Shown here one piece after another: positions 26,601 to 34,831 of a stretch of 64,000 bases of DNA; within the stretch, counting starts at the first letter, position 1, and each line of letters starts with the position of its first letter. The stretch is taken from positions 224,541 to 288,540 of the forward strand of contig CAUCKA010000001.1 in assembly GCA_958443265.1 (NCBI GenBank), in the 5' to 3' direction. Source of the stretch: an uncultured Collinsella sp. (lineage in GTDB: Bacteria > Actinomycetota > Coriobacteriia > Coriobacteriales > Coriobacteriaceae). The notes under the pieces are model-generated. The model searched no databases, had not been told where the DNA came from, and saw nothing but the letters and a program-made list of their open reading frames with translations. The position numbers and the translations under genes are program-made.

Positions 26601-28425
26601 GCACCTGGTAAAGCCTGAGCGTCCGATTCGCGTCGTCGACCAGTGGATGTACCACAGCCGCCTGTATGCCGTCGCCCGTTTTGTGACGATGCGCAACGAC
26701 CTGGATCTGATCCAGCTCAATTCCTTCGGCTGTGGCCTGGACGCTCTGACCACCGACCAGGTGCAGGAAATCCTTGAGGCCAGCGGCAAGATCTACACCG
26801 TGCTCAAGATCGACGAGGTGTCCAACCTGGGCGCTGCGCGCATCCGCATCCGCTCGCTCATGGCGGCGCTCAAGGACCAGGAGGCCGAGCGCTTGGCCGA
26901 GGCTACGGCAGCGGGCGAGGCCTACGAGCAGGGCGACGCCGCGCCGGTGGCACCCTCCATGGATGCTCCCGCATTCGCGAGCCGCAAGTACACGTTCGAT
27001 GCGCAGCGTGAGAGCGCCTCGACCGCATGGCCCAAGGTGCCCTTTACCGAGCAGATGCGCGAGGAGGGTTACACCATCCTGTGCCCGCAGATGGCGCCGA
27101 TCCACTTTGACCTGGTCAAAGAGGTGTTCCGCGGTGCCGGCTACAACCTGGAGCTGCTGCCCTCGACTGACCACGATGCCGTCGAGGCCGGTCTGCGCTA
27201 TGTGAACAACGACATCTGCTATCCGTCGATCCTGGTGACGGGTCAGATCATGGAGGCCATCGAGAGCGGTCGGTACGACCTGTCCAAGACAGCCGTGGTC
27301 ATCAGCCAGACCGGCGGTGGCTGCCGTGCCACCAACTACATCGCGCTTATCCGCAAGGCCCTGCGCGAGAGCGGCCACCCCGAGATCCCGGTGATCTCGC
27401 TTTCGGCCGTGGCACTCGGCGAGGATAACCCCGGCTTTAAGATTACGCCGGCGCTGCTTAAGCAGGCAGTCTACGCAGTGCTCTTTGGCGACGTGATGAT
27501 GCAGATGCTCTACCGCTGCCGTCCGTACGAGGCCACGCCCGGTGCGGCGAACGCACTCTACGAGGAGTACATGGCGCGCGCCCGCAAGCTGGCGCCCAAG
27601 TTCAACCGCCACAACTACACCAAGCTGTGCCGCGAGGCCATCCGCGCGTTCGACACCATGCCGCTCGTGGGCGAGGGTACTAAGCCGCGCGTGGGCGTGG
27701 TCGGTGAGATCCTGGTCAAGTTCCACCCCACGGCCAACAACCACGTGGTCGACGTGATCGAGCGCGAGGGCTGCGAGGCCGTGGTACCGGGCCTGCTCGA
27801 CTTCTTCCTGTACTCCATGAGCAACGCCGAGCTGCAGAAGGACGAGCTGGGAAGCTCTGCCACTACGCGCGCGGGCATGCAGGCGCTCATCAAGCTTGTG
27901 GACTGGATGCGCACGCCGGTGGAGGAGATGCTCGAGAAGTCTCGCCGCTTTGAGGCGCCCGAGCGCATCGGCACCATGGCCGACAAGGCCCGCACGGTGC
28001 TTTCGGTGTGCAACAACATGGGCGAGGGTTGGCTGCTCACGGCCGAGATGCTCGACCTGATTGACCATGGTGCACCCAACATTATCTGCACGCAGCCCTT
28101 CGCGTGCCTGCCTAACCACGTGGTGGGCAAGGCCGTGATCAAGGAGCTGCGCCGCCAACATCCCGAGAGCAATATTGTCGCGGTGGACTACGACCCCGGT
28201 GCATCCGAGGTCAACCAGCTCAACCGTATTAAGCTCATGATCAGCGTGGCCAAGGAGAACATGCGCGCCGGTAAGGGCTTTAAGCTCGAGAAGGTGGCGC
28301 CGCTCGCGATGGACGAGGTCACCGGCCAGATGCGTGCTCATGACGGCTGTGTGAGCTGCGGGCCGGCCAGCGAGGAGGCCGTGGCATCGGTCGCCGAGCG
28401 CCTGGGACGCGGCATTAAGAAGTAA
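23644..28425 (+). CDS. fused 2-hydroxyacyl-CoA dehydratase activase (two ATPase domains, DUF2229 and HgdB-like regions)
   Basis: This 1593-residue cytosolic protein has an Ala/Lys-rich helical N-terminus (1-65) and a Pro/Ala linker. Two ASKHA ATPase domains of the BadF/BadG/HgdC type follow: GIDVGSTT (88-95) with NGTCAGGTGAF and SRCGVFAKTD, and GIDAGSTT (about 403) with ACSSGCGSF and SRCTVFMNS. Both keep the two Cys that bind the shared 4Fe-4S cluster. A Cys-rich stretch CGRCSNNCQL (about 685), a DUF2229/CoA-activase region (about 740-1000) and a C-terminal HgdB-like region (about 1120-1570) complete it. Such proteins drive ATP-dependent single-electron reduction for dehydration of 2-hydroxyacyl-CoA; large fused members often lack an assigned substrate. 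The ATG follows AAGAGGAGAG. No dehydratase subunits are adjacent. Confidence 0.9.
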   Translation: MSKLVEGIKDRVVAAAREAAPTVMDAAQKAATAAVEKVAEAVADAKNVAGEASVTREPATATEPVAAAHAPEGAIFNPEAAHGNLHLGIDVGSTTVKLAVLNDDNQIVYAKYQRHHTDVRACARDLFEGAATVLPTAQMTCAITGSGGLLLSQWLELEFVQEVIASKRAVETLIPATDVAIELGGEDAKIIYFDNGIEQRMNGTCAGGTGAFIDQMATLLHTDASGLNELAANATTIYPIASRCGVFAKTDVQPLLNEGARPEDVAASIFQAVVTQTISGLACGRPIRGNVAFLGGPLQYLSELRHRFYLTLNLDEEHRIVPQNAHLFVASGAAMAHESNKLSTFPQLIEAIDSLGDTQGAEVERLDPLFATDEDFAEFKNRHDQEVVPKGKLDGYTGRVFIGIDAGSTTMKAALVGEDGQLLHTWYGNNNGDILGTAKVIMADFYNHIPAGCTIGHVTTTGYGEALLIEALKADSGEIETVAHLRGAKAFLPGVEFILDIGGQDMKCLRVKDGVIEHIMLNEACSSGCGSFIESFAVSMNMDVRAFADAAIHAKAPVDLGSRCTVFMNSRVKQAQKEGATVGDIAAGLSYSVIKNALFKVIKLRDPKEIGSQVIVQGGTFMSDATLRAFEQLTGVHAVRPDIAGCMGAYGAALLARDRAGADGISTILSAEDIAHLTVTQKHVRCGRCSNNCQLTVNDFGGGRRFITGNRCEKGAGHKKQKTEAPNLFKKKNELLFNREVLSPDEAPRGTVGIPRALNMYENYPFWHAFFTRLGFSVQLSDQSSKKTYQAGIESMPSESVCYPAKMSHGHVMNLIDRDVDFIWMPCVRWERKEDPTAGNCYNCPIVMSYPTALALNIDEIREQNIEFLYPFVPYHDKTELKRRLYQVLAVDRVADAQAGRGRVRGPKITRSEVDAAVNAAFEADARFHEDIQTMGEEALKWVEDHGGHGIVLAGRPYHNDPEINHALPELISSFGFAVFTEDSLAHLVKPERPIRVVDQWMYHSRLYAVARFVTMRNDLDLIQLNSFGCGLDALTTDQVQEILEASGKIYTVLKIDEVSNLGAARIRIRSLMAALKDQEAERLAEATAAGEAYEQGDAAPVAPSMDAPAFASRKYTFDAQRESASTAWPKVPFTEQMREEGYTILCPQMAPIHFDLVKEVFRGAGYNLELLPSTDHDAVEAGLRYVNNDICYPSILVTGQIMEAIESGRYDLSKTAVVISQTGGGCRATNYIALIRKALRESGHPEIPVISLSAVALGEDNPGFKITPALLKQAVYAVLFGDVMMQMLYRCRPYEATPGAANALYEEYMARARKLAPKFNRHNYTKLCREAIRAFDTMPLVGEGTKPRVGVVGEILVKFHPTANNHVVDVIEREGCEAVVPGLLDFFLYSMSNAELQKDELGSSATTRAGMQALIKLVDWMRTPVEEMLEKSRRFEAPERIGTMADKARTVLSVCNNMGEGWLLTAEMLDLIDHGAPNIICTQPFACLPNHVVGKAVIKELRRQHPESNIVAVDYDPGASEVNQLNRIKLMISVAKENMRAGKGFKLEKVAPLAMDEVTGQMRAHDGCVSCGPASEEAVASVAERLGRGIKK

Positions 28426-28453
28426 CTGGCCTGCTATGGGCTAGATATGGGAC

Positions 28454-28488
28454 AAACGGGTGGCAGCCGTACCGGTTACCACCCGTTT
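28454..28488 (+). terminator. rho-independent terminator of the TetR-activase operon
   Basis: AAACGGGTGG (28454-28463) pairs with CCACCCGTTT (28479-28488), followed by TT. Confidence 0.85.
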
Positions 28489-28542
28489 TTACTGGACATC
28501 TGTTGCGTAAACGGTCCAACTATCACCCCCTGCGAACTTGGA

Positions 28543-28673
28543 TTTCGGAAGTATGCGGCAAAATTTGAATAGGCCGAGCACACTGGATATGCCCAAGCTT
28601 TGTACCTGCGGTTTTATTGGTGAAAAACCGGGGTGTGCTCGAGGGCTCCGGAATTTGCCGCATACTTCCGAAA
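28543..28673. repeat. long inverted repeat containing a dispersed 31-nt element
   Basis: Outer arms 28543-28562 and 28654-28673 are perfect 20-mers; inner arms CGAGCACAC/GTGTGCTCG lie at 28575-28583 and 28633-28641. The left side (28550-28580) recurs in direct orientation at 29842-29872 with four transitions. This fills most of the 416-base gap before the 3-hydroxyacyl-CoA dehydrogenase gene. I see no gene there; 28674-28841 holds only the presumed promoter region. Confidence 0.75.
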
Positions 28674-28841
28674 ACAACGTCTCGGTGGCACCAAAAATTG
28701 CCTCCAGAACCCTGAGATAATGAACATATGTAGCCGTTTGCCGCGAAATACCGCCCGTTTATAGAACCCAACCCCTGCGCGTGCCATCCTTACGGTTGAA
28801 TAAATACACATCTATGGAATTACGTAAGAGAGGACCGTTCC

Positions 28842-29801
28842 ATGAGCTACAAGACCGTTTGTGTTGCCGGCGGCGGCGTGTTGGGAAGCCAGATTGCCTT
28901 TCAGGCTGCCTACTGCGGCTTTGATGCAACGATTTGGCTGCGCAGCGAGGGCAGCATCGGCCGCACCCAGCCCAAGATCGATCACGTGCGCAAGGAGTAC
29001 ATCGCGGCAATCGAGGGCATGGCGGACGGTACGGGCGAGTGGTGCGCCTGTATCGCCGATGGCACCCAGCCCTTCGACAAGGAAGCGGCGCTCGCCGCCG
29101 TCGAGCGTGCCTACTCCACACTCAAGCTGGAGCTCGATCTTGCCAAGGCCGTGGCCGACGCCGACCTGGTCATCGAGTCTATGGCCGAGGACACCCAGGC
29201 AAAGATCGACTTCTACAAGAAGCTCGCCCCGGTTCTGCCGCAAAAGACCGTCATCGTGACCAACTCATCCACGCTGCTGCCGAGCACCTTTGCCAAGTAC
29301 ACCGGCCGTCCCGAGAAGTACCTGTCGCTGCACTTTGCCAACTCTATCTGGAAGAACAACATGACCGAGGTCATGGCACAGGACCAAACCGACAAGCGCT
29401 ACTTCGACGAGCTCGTCGACTTCGCCAACGACATCCGCATGCTTGCCCTGCCCGTCAACAAGGAAAAGAACGGCTACCTGCTCAACTCCATGCTGGTACC
29501 GTGGTTGCTTTCGGGTCTTGACCTGTACGTCTCGGGCGTGAGCGACCCCAAGAGCATTGACCTCGCATGGACGCGTGGCACCGGCGCTCCCAAGGGCCCG
29601 TTCCGCGTATTCGACACGGTGGGTATCCAGACGGCCTACAACATCGTCATGCAGTATCAGAAGGTGCCGGGCTTGGTGAGCCCGCTGCTCAAGAAGATGA
29701 TGATGCCCTACAACTTTAAGGCTATGGCGTCCGTCCTCAAGAAGATGCTCGACGAAGGTAAGCTGGGCGAAAGCTCGGGCGAGGGCTTCTTTACGTACTA
29801 A
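28842..29801 (+). CDS. 3-hydroxyacyl-CoA dehydrogenase
   Basis: The 319-residue NAD(P)-dependent enzyme interconverts 3-hydroxyacyl-CoA and 3-ketoacyl-CoA. The Rossmann dinucleotide motif is VAGGGVLGSQIA (7-18). Catalytic-region segments are recognisable: IESMAEDTQAKIDFYKKL, TNSSTLLPS and SLHFANSIWKNNMTEV (the active-site His is in LHFAN), and a C-terminal helical dimerisation domain from about 190. It stands alone between two copies of a 31-nt repeat. Next to the dehydratase activase it fits an anaerobic acyl-CoA (butyrate- or amino acid-derived) pathway, but no thiolase or crotonase is in view. Confidence 0.88.
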   Translation: MSYKTVCVAGGGVLGSQIAFQAAYCGFDATIWLRSEGSIGRTQPKIDHVRKEYIAAIEGMADGTGEWCACIADGTQPFDKEAALAAVERAYSTLKLELDLAKAVADADLVIESMAEDTQAKIDFYKKLAPVLPQKTVIVTNSSTLLPSTFAKYTGRPEKYLSLHFANSIWKNNMTEVMAQDQTDKRYFDELVDFANDIRMLALPVNKEKNGYLLNSMLVPWLLSGLDLYVSGVSDPKSIDLAWTRGTGAPKGPFRVFDTVGIQTAYNIVMQYQKVPGLVSPLLKKMMMPYNFKAMASVLKKMLDEGKLGESSGEGFFTY

Positions 29802-29841
29802 AAATGATCTCTTGGGGGCGGAAGCGTTGGGGATCTACGGT

Positions 29842-29872
29842 AGTATGCGACAAGATCTGAATAGGTCGAGCA
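29842..29872 (+). repeat. second copy of the 31-nt dispersed element
   Basis: It matches 28550-28580 at 27 of 31 positions in the same orientation (core TGAATAGG-N-CGAGCA). Flanking CTACGG (29836) and CCGTAG (29878) give it a small stem of its own. Confidence 0.7.
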
Positions 29873-30071
29873 AGAGCCGTAGCGCGCGTTGACGTTTGGC
29901 CAATAGAACGCAAAAATGCACCGTTCGCCGATACTCCTCTCGCGAGTGGTTGCCATATGGTTTGATGTTGTAAACATATGATTGCCGGCAGGCCGTAGGT
30001 GACGTTCGTCATGATACCGGAGGTACCAAGTATGTTTTGCACTCCGTTAAACAAGTATCGGGCTGGTTGAC

Positions 30072-30521
30072 ATGAACCGCCGTACTATCTCGATAGCCCT
30101 CGCAGTGGTCTGCCTGGCTGTGCTCCTGGGCGCTGCAGGGCAGTTTGCTATAAATCGAGAAACATCCTATATGCAGGAATGCGTTTCCGAAGGCTTTGCC
30201 ATTGATGGTTACTATCGGGATGACGAAACAAGTCGGGAAACCCTGGCTTTTCTTGAGGAGGACAACTGTCGATGGCAGCTGGTCGACCAAGACGGAATCT
30301 GCACAGACGGGCAGTTTAAGCGTACGGATGACCCCAACATCCTGATATTAAAGAAGGAAAACGGCGAAGAATTCGGTACGGTCCACGTGGCGTATATTTC
30401 GCGCCGACGCGATCAGGGCTTGCTCTACCTATTTAGAGATACCAGGGTGACCCGTTTTTATCTGGCGAGCGCCGATCCGGCGTTTATAGTGGAGTCTGGC
30501 GATGTCGATGTGGAAAGTTGA
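30072..30521 (+). CDS. small membrane-anchored protein of unknown function
   Basis: The 149-residue protein has one N-terminal hydrophobic segment (about 7-26), an uncleaved anchor or signal peptide, followed by a hydrophilic extracytoplasmic domain rich in charged residues and predicted beta strands (ETLAFLEEDNCRWQLVDQDG). I do not recognise a family. The ATG at 30072 lacks a strong ribosome site. It is convergent with the DUF389 gene; a hairpin lies between them. Confidence 0.65.
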   Translation: MNRRTISIALAVVCLAVLLGAAGQFAINRETSYMQECVSEGFAIDGYYRDDETSRETLAFLEEDNCRWQLVDQDGICTDGQFKRTDDPNILILKKENGEEFGTVHVAYISRRRDQGLLYLFRDTRVTRFYLASADPAFIVESGDVDVES

Positions 30522-30541
30522 TTCACGGCAATAAATCAGCG

Positions 30542-30572
30542 AGCGGAGCGCGGCCATGGACCGCGTCCCGCT
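30542..30572. terminator. bidirectional hairpin between convergent genes
   Basis: AGCGGAGCGCGG and CCGCGTCCCGCT pair at 10 of 12 positions around CCATGGA. No T-tract is present. Confidence 0.5.
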
Positions 30573-30646
30573 ATTTGCTCGTGGCCCGCGTCACGTCTGC
30601 GCCATGTCGTGACTCGCGGCTGCGCGCATCCATCCCACGTCGCGTA

Positions 30647-31786
30647 TTACTGCACATCAAACTCCACGCGATCGAGCTCGGGCACATTGAGATCGATGAG
30701 CTTGCGGGCTACACGGCGGTCGTGTGCCCCAAGCGCCTCGCTTGTCGTCACATGGGCGACAACCTCGCGCTCGACAAGGCCCTCCTCCTCGCCTTCGGTG
30801 GCCGAGGTCTCGACGGCAACGGTGTAATCCTTAAAGCCCGGCAGCACCGCGGCAAGCTCGCGCGTGGTTTCGGTGACGCCGTAACCGTCCTGCACGCCGG
30901 CCTGCGCCGAGCCAATAGACCCCGCCGTCATAACGATGCAGGGGATGGCAAAGATCATCGTGCCCACGATGATGCGGCGGCGCACCTTGTGTGACAGCTC
31001 ATCGACCTCGGCGTTTTCCTCGGCGGTCACAATGCCGTCGCCGTTGAGGTCACGCTTGAGCGGCACGCGCAAAAGAAGCAGCACGGCTTCGGCAGCCAGT
31101 GCGATAAAGACCACGTTGATGCCAAACTCGTAGAGGGCCGAGAGAAACAGCGACCCGCTTGCGATGGCGATGCCATAGCCCGCCGCGCACAGGGGCGGCA
31201 TGAGCGCGGTCGCCACGGCCACGCCGGCGATGAGCGTGGCGGGTTCCTGGTCGCGCGAGTTGCCCAGTCCGCCCGCAAAGCCTCCCGCGAGCGCGACGGC
31301 AAGGTCCCATACGGTGGGTGTCGAGTTATCGATGATGGCGGCCGTGGTGGTGCCAAGGGGCGAGAGCTTAAAGTACAGCGTGGACGTGATCAGGCAGAAG
31401 GCCATCTGCAACGCGAGACCGGCAATGGCCTCGACGGTAATCTCGCGGTCGAGCGTGGCGATGCCATATGCCATGGCAAGGACCGAGCCCATGAGCGGGC
31501 AGATGAGCATGGCACCTACAATGGCGATATCCGAGTCGATATCGAGGCCGATGCTCGCGATCAACATGGCAATGATCAGGATGCATAAGTGCGAGCCAGT
31601 CAGGCGCGCCCCGTTTACAAAGCGCTTGCGAATCACGTGATAGGGCGCGCGTCCCTCGCGAATGTTGAACGCCTGCTTAAGGAAACGGGTGGCATTCTCC
31701 ATGGCCTCGCTGTGTGCAGGGCGTATACCGTGACGACGATGATGACGCTCGCGCAGCCGCTTGATCTGTTGTTTGTCGAGTTCCAT
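30647..31786 (-). CDS. DUF389 membrane protein with an EF-hand-like loop
   Basis: The 379-residue protein has a basic N-terminus, about seven helices (66-240 and 268-290) and the DUF389 hallmarks AIVGAMLICPLMGSVLAMAYG and GVAVATALMPPLCAAGYG. An inserted cytoplasmic loop contains DLNGDGIVTAEE (246-257), which has all the calcium ligand positions of a canonical EF-hand/dockerin loop (D1, N3, D5, T9, E12). The C-terminal domain (about 295-379) is soluble. The function of DUF389 proteins is not established. It starts at ATG 31786 behind GAGG. Confidence 0.85.
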   Translation of the reverse strand: MELDKQQIKRLRERHHRRHGIRPAHSEAMENATRFLKQAFNIREGRAPYHVIRKRFVNGARLTGSHLCILIIAMLIASIGLDIDSDIAIVGAMLICPLMGSVLAMAYGIATLDREITVEAIAGLALQMAFCLITSTLYFKLSPLGTTTAAIIDNSTPTVWDLAVALAGGFAGGLGNSRDQEPATLIAGVAVATALMPPLCAAGYGIAIASGSLFLSALYEFGINVVFIALAAEAVLLLLRVPLKRDLNGDGIVTAEENAEVDELSHKVRRRIIVGTMIFAIPCIVMTAGSIGSAQAGVQDGYGVTETTRELAAVLPGFKDYTVAVETSATEGEEEGLVEREVVAHVTTSEALGAHDRRVARKLIDLNVPELDRVEFDVQ

Positions 31787-31943
31787 GCTTACCTCGTTTA
31801 GCTTCTGAGCCGCTTCTTGCGTCTGTCGTCTTTACTCTACACCGCGTTAGGCGAGGTGTCAGACAAGGTTTGTTGACCTGGAAGTCAGGCCAATCGACAT
31901 GGCTAAAACGCCGTGAGGATCATAAGAGTCAAATAGACAAAAA

Positions 31944-31976
31944 AGCGCGGGGCCGGTTTGATTCCGACTCCGCGCT
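31944..31976 (-). terminator. terminator of the OPT gene
   Basis: AGCGCGG/CCGCGCT arms with an inner CGG/CCG pair. On the minus strand the stem is followed by TTTTTT. Confidence 0.75.
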
Positions 31977-32001
31977 CTGCGCTGGTGCGTTGTTGTTCGG
32001 C

Positions 32002-33705
32002 CTACCCCAGCAGGCTCAGACCAACAGAGACAAACGCCAGAATAACGCCGACGATGGACTCGCCGCCGAGCAGGCCGCTGGCGACGACCAGGCCCTGTTC
32101 CTGGAAGGCGGCGTCCTTGGCAGCCTTCTCCTCGTCCGAAAGACCAGCGGTGGCGTCGCGGTGGGCGGACCACTTGTCGTAAGCGAGCTTGACACAGGAG
32201 CCCAAGAAGGCCGTGAGCGACATATAGAACGGCAGGTACACGCCCAGGCCGATCATCATGGCTGGAATGCCGAGCCAGTACATGACGATACCGGCGATAA
32301 AGCCGCCTGCGAACCACGGCACACTCGGGATGCCCGAGACCATGGTGGCGACGACGCTTGCCTGTGCGGCAACGAAACTCTTGTCGGGACCAAAGGCGTC
32401 CGGACCATAGGCGGTGACGAGCGCGACCATGACGGCGGCAGCGACCAGGGCGCCCACGATGCCGCCGATGGCCTGGCCGACCCACTGTGCGCGCGGGTTG
32501 GTGCCCAGCACGGCGCCGGCCTTAAAGTCGTTCATGACGTCGCCCGCAAGGCCGCACGCTACGGCCACGATGCCGGCGATAAAGAACAGCTTGACCTGAG
32601 CGAGCTGCGCGAAGGCGGCAACGATGAGCATGACGATGAGGCCGAAGATCTCCATGGGGTCGATGCCCGTCTGGCCGCAGCTCTGCGCGCTCATGATGGT
32701 GGTGACAAAGGTGAACAGCGTGACGATGACGGCCGGAACGGGGCCAAGGTCGAGCACGATGGCGATGATCACGGCGATGGCGGCAGCGCCCAGGCCGATG
32801 ATACCGGCGTCGAGCTTAAGGGAGCCCGAGATGAGTGACTGCTCGTCGGTGTCGGTGGAGCTGTCGGCGGCGAGGCCGCGGACGATACCGGCGACCTGCG
32901 GCAGGATGTCCTTGAGGACGACGGCGACGCCAAAGCCCATCATAAGGCCCATACCCAGGGACTTAACAATGCCTTGTGCGGTCATAACGTCAAACAGACC
33001 GGTAGCGGTGCCGCCGACAATGATGCCAAAATTGCCCAGTAGCGCGCCGGCAAACCAGTATGCGACCGGGGCGAAGCCCACGAGGAAGCCGACGGAGAGC
33101 AACATGGGCGAGTTGTAGATGGCAAAGGTAACGCCGGGGATATTGAGCGTGCACAGCATGCTGGGCACCACGCCTAGGGCGTCTCGAAGCACGCTGTAGA
33201 TGCCGGCGATGGCCATGGAGCCAAAGAGCTGCTTGCCAGTCTTGCCGCCGGCCTCGGTGGCGCGCAGGGTCTGAGCTGCGGCGTTGCCGGTGGGGAACTC
33301 CAGCGCGGCGTCCACTATAAAGTGACGGTGGATGAGTGCCGTGGCCAGCAGACCCAGGATGGTGCCGGCGAGTGCCACGATGAACATGTCGAGCCAGCTG
33401 ATCTGGTCGGCATAGCCCAGCATCCAGGCGCCCGGGATGGTAAACGCCAGACCGCCGGCGACCATGGCGCCTGCTGACATGATGGTGTGGGTGACGTTTG
33501 CCTCGTTGAGGCTGGCGTTGCCCATGAGCTTAAGGAAGAACAGCGAGATGACGGCAGCGAAGACGATCGGCCAGGGGAGTGCGCCCATCTTGAGGGCGGT
33601 GTAGGCCGAGCTTGCCGTGATGATCACGCAGCCAAGGACGCCGATGACGACGCCGCGCAGCGTAAGTTGACCGCGCATCGAGGTGCGGTTCGAGGGATTG
33701 CTCAT
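32002..33705 (-). CDS. OPT family oligopeptide/metal-chelate transporter
   Basis: This 567-residue inner-membrane carrier has about 14-16 predicted helices. The OPT family segments are visible: RGVVIGVLGCVIITASSAYTA split at its helix, EANVTHTIMSAGAMVAGG, ALEFPTGNAAAQTLRATEAGGK and GGFIAGIVMYWLGIPAMM. OPT carriers import oligopeptides or metal-peptide complexes using the proton gradient. It is a single gene, divergent from coaX, with its own terminator. Substrate not readable. Confidence 0.9.
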   Translation of the reverse strand: MSNPSNRTSMRGQLTLRGVVIGVLGCVIITASSAYTALKMGALPWPIVFAAVISLFFLKLMGNASLNEANVTHTIMSAGAMVAGGLAFTIPGAWMLGYADQISWLDMFIVALAGTILGLLATALIHRHFIVDAALEFPTGNAAAQTLRATEAGGKTGKQLFGSMAIAGIYSVLRDALGVVPSMLCTLNIPGVTFAIYNSPMLLSVGFLVGFAPVAYWFAGALLGNFGIIVGGTATGLFDVMTAQGIVKSLGMGLMMGFGVAVVLKDILPQVAGIVRGLAADSSTDTDEQSLISGSLKLDAGIIGLGAAAIAVIIAIVLDLGPVPAVIVTLFTFVTTIMSAQSCGQTGIDPMEIFGLIVMLIVAAFAQLAQVKLFFIAGIVAVACGLAGDVMNDFKAGAVLGTNPRAQWVGQAIGGIVGALVAAAVMVALVTAYGPDAFGPDKSFVAAQASVVATMVSGIPSVPWFAGGFIAGIVMYWLGIPAMMIGLGVYLPFYMSLTAFLGSCVKLAYDKWSAHRDATAGLSDEEKAAKDAAFQEQGLVVASGLLGGESIVGVILAFVSVGLSLLG

Positions 33706-33897
33706 ATAAAACTCCTTTGCGTATATCCGCTTCCCCCGGGAGCGCCGTTACGGATACGGCGCGGGAAGTCGGGTTACCAAGGGCCGCCGCGTGAGCTCGC
33801 AAACGACCGCGCACCAGTATAGCCGCAAGCTAGTCATTTTGGGATGACTGGTTTAGGTAGGCGATATACTGCTGGACAGACGAAAGGAGCGCCGACG

Positions 33898-34749
33898 ATG
33901 CTTAATGGGTACGCATATATATTGACGGTCGACGTGGGCAACACGTTCATTCGCTTTGGCCTGTTTGCAGAGGATTCGGCCGCGGCGCAGGAATGTCCGC
34001 TTGCGACGTGCGAGATCACCACGCCGTCGAGCATCACAGCAGACGAGGCGCGCATGCGTCTCGTGCAGGTCATGGCCGCACTGGCGGCCGATGCGGGCAT
34101 GCCGGGTGCGCTTGTGCCCGCGGCTGCTGTGCTGAGCTGCGTGGTCCCGGCGCTCGAGCGCCCTTGGAAGACGGCGCTTTCCCGCACCTGCACGGGGCGC
34201 GTGCTCACCGTGGGGCCGGGTCTCAAGACCGGCATGCCTGTGCACTACGATGACCCGGCCGAGATCGGTCCCGACCGCATCGCCGATGCCGTGGCGGCCC
34301 GCGCCGTCTACGGTTCGCCGTGCATCGTGATTGACCTGGGCACGACGACCAATATCGAGGTCATCGACGCGCACGGTACCTTTGTGGGCGGCGTTATCGC
34401 GCCAGGCCTGGCCCTCGGCGCCCGTTCGCTTTCGGCGGCAGCAGCGCGCCTACCCCAGGTTGAGCCCTCGGCGCCCACACATGTAATCGGCCACAACACG
34501 CGTGAGGCCATGCGCTCGGGTGTGGTTTTGGGCGAGGTAGCCCGCATCGACGGCATGCTCGACATGGTGCTTGCCGAGATGCGCGCGACCAAGGCCGCGG
34601 GGGAGGGCGATGTGCCCATCGTCATTACCGGCGACGATGCCGAGGCACTTGCGGCGCTGGTCGGCCATAGCCTGACGGTAGACGACGCGCTGACGTTGCG
34701 GGGTCTCGCCGAGCTCTACCGCATCAACCAAAAGCCCCGCCGCGCGTAG
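33898..34749 (+). CDS. coaX: type III pantothenate kinase
   Basis: The 283-residue ASKHA-fold kinase catalyses the first step of coenzyme A synthesis. Motifs: LTVDVGNTFIRFGLF (phosphate 1), GPDRIADAVAA, VIDLGTTTNIEVID (catalytic/phosphate 2; the usual GTA is GTT), and GGVIAPGLALGARSLSAAAARLP. CoaX enzymes are not inhibited by CoA and use K+ or NH4+. The ATG at 33898 has AAAGGAG upstream; the longer in-frame ORF from 33844 has none. Probably monocistronic; a GC-rich hairpin spans its stop. Confidence 0.93.
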   Translation: MLNGYAYILTVDVGNTFIRFGLFAEDSAAAQECPLATCEITTPSSITADEARMRLVQVMAALAADAGMPGALVPAAAVLSCVVPALERPWKTALSRTCTGRVLTVGPGLKTGMPVHYDDPAEIGPDRIADAVAARAVYGSPCIVIDLGTTTNIEVIDAHGTFVGGVIAPGLALGARSLSAAAARLPQVEPSAPTHVIGHNTREAMRSGVVLGEVARIDGMLDMVLAEMRATKAAGEGDVPIVITGDDAEALAALVGHSLTVDDALTLRGLAELYRINQKPRRA

Positions 34750-34760
34750 GGCGAGGGGCT
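34733..34760 (+). terminator. hairpin overlapping the coaX stop codon
   Basis: AGCCCC (34733-34738) pairs with GGGGCT (34755-34760) with an inner GCC/GGC step. It lacks a T-tract. Confidence 0.45.
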
Positions 34761-34831
34761 GGTGGGATAAGCGCCCCTACCTTTCACCTGCTACAATGGG
34801 CCAAACTATTGCGATTTCGGAGGTGTCTGCC

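Noticed and set aside
23629..28341. 1570-residue open frame on the minus strand
   Set aside because: It is the antisense shadow of the activase gene. The plus-strand frame has recognisable domains and a ribosome site; the long antisense frame results from high-GC third-position bias.
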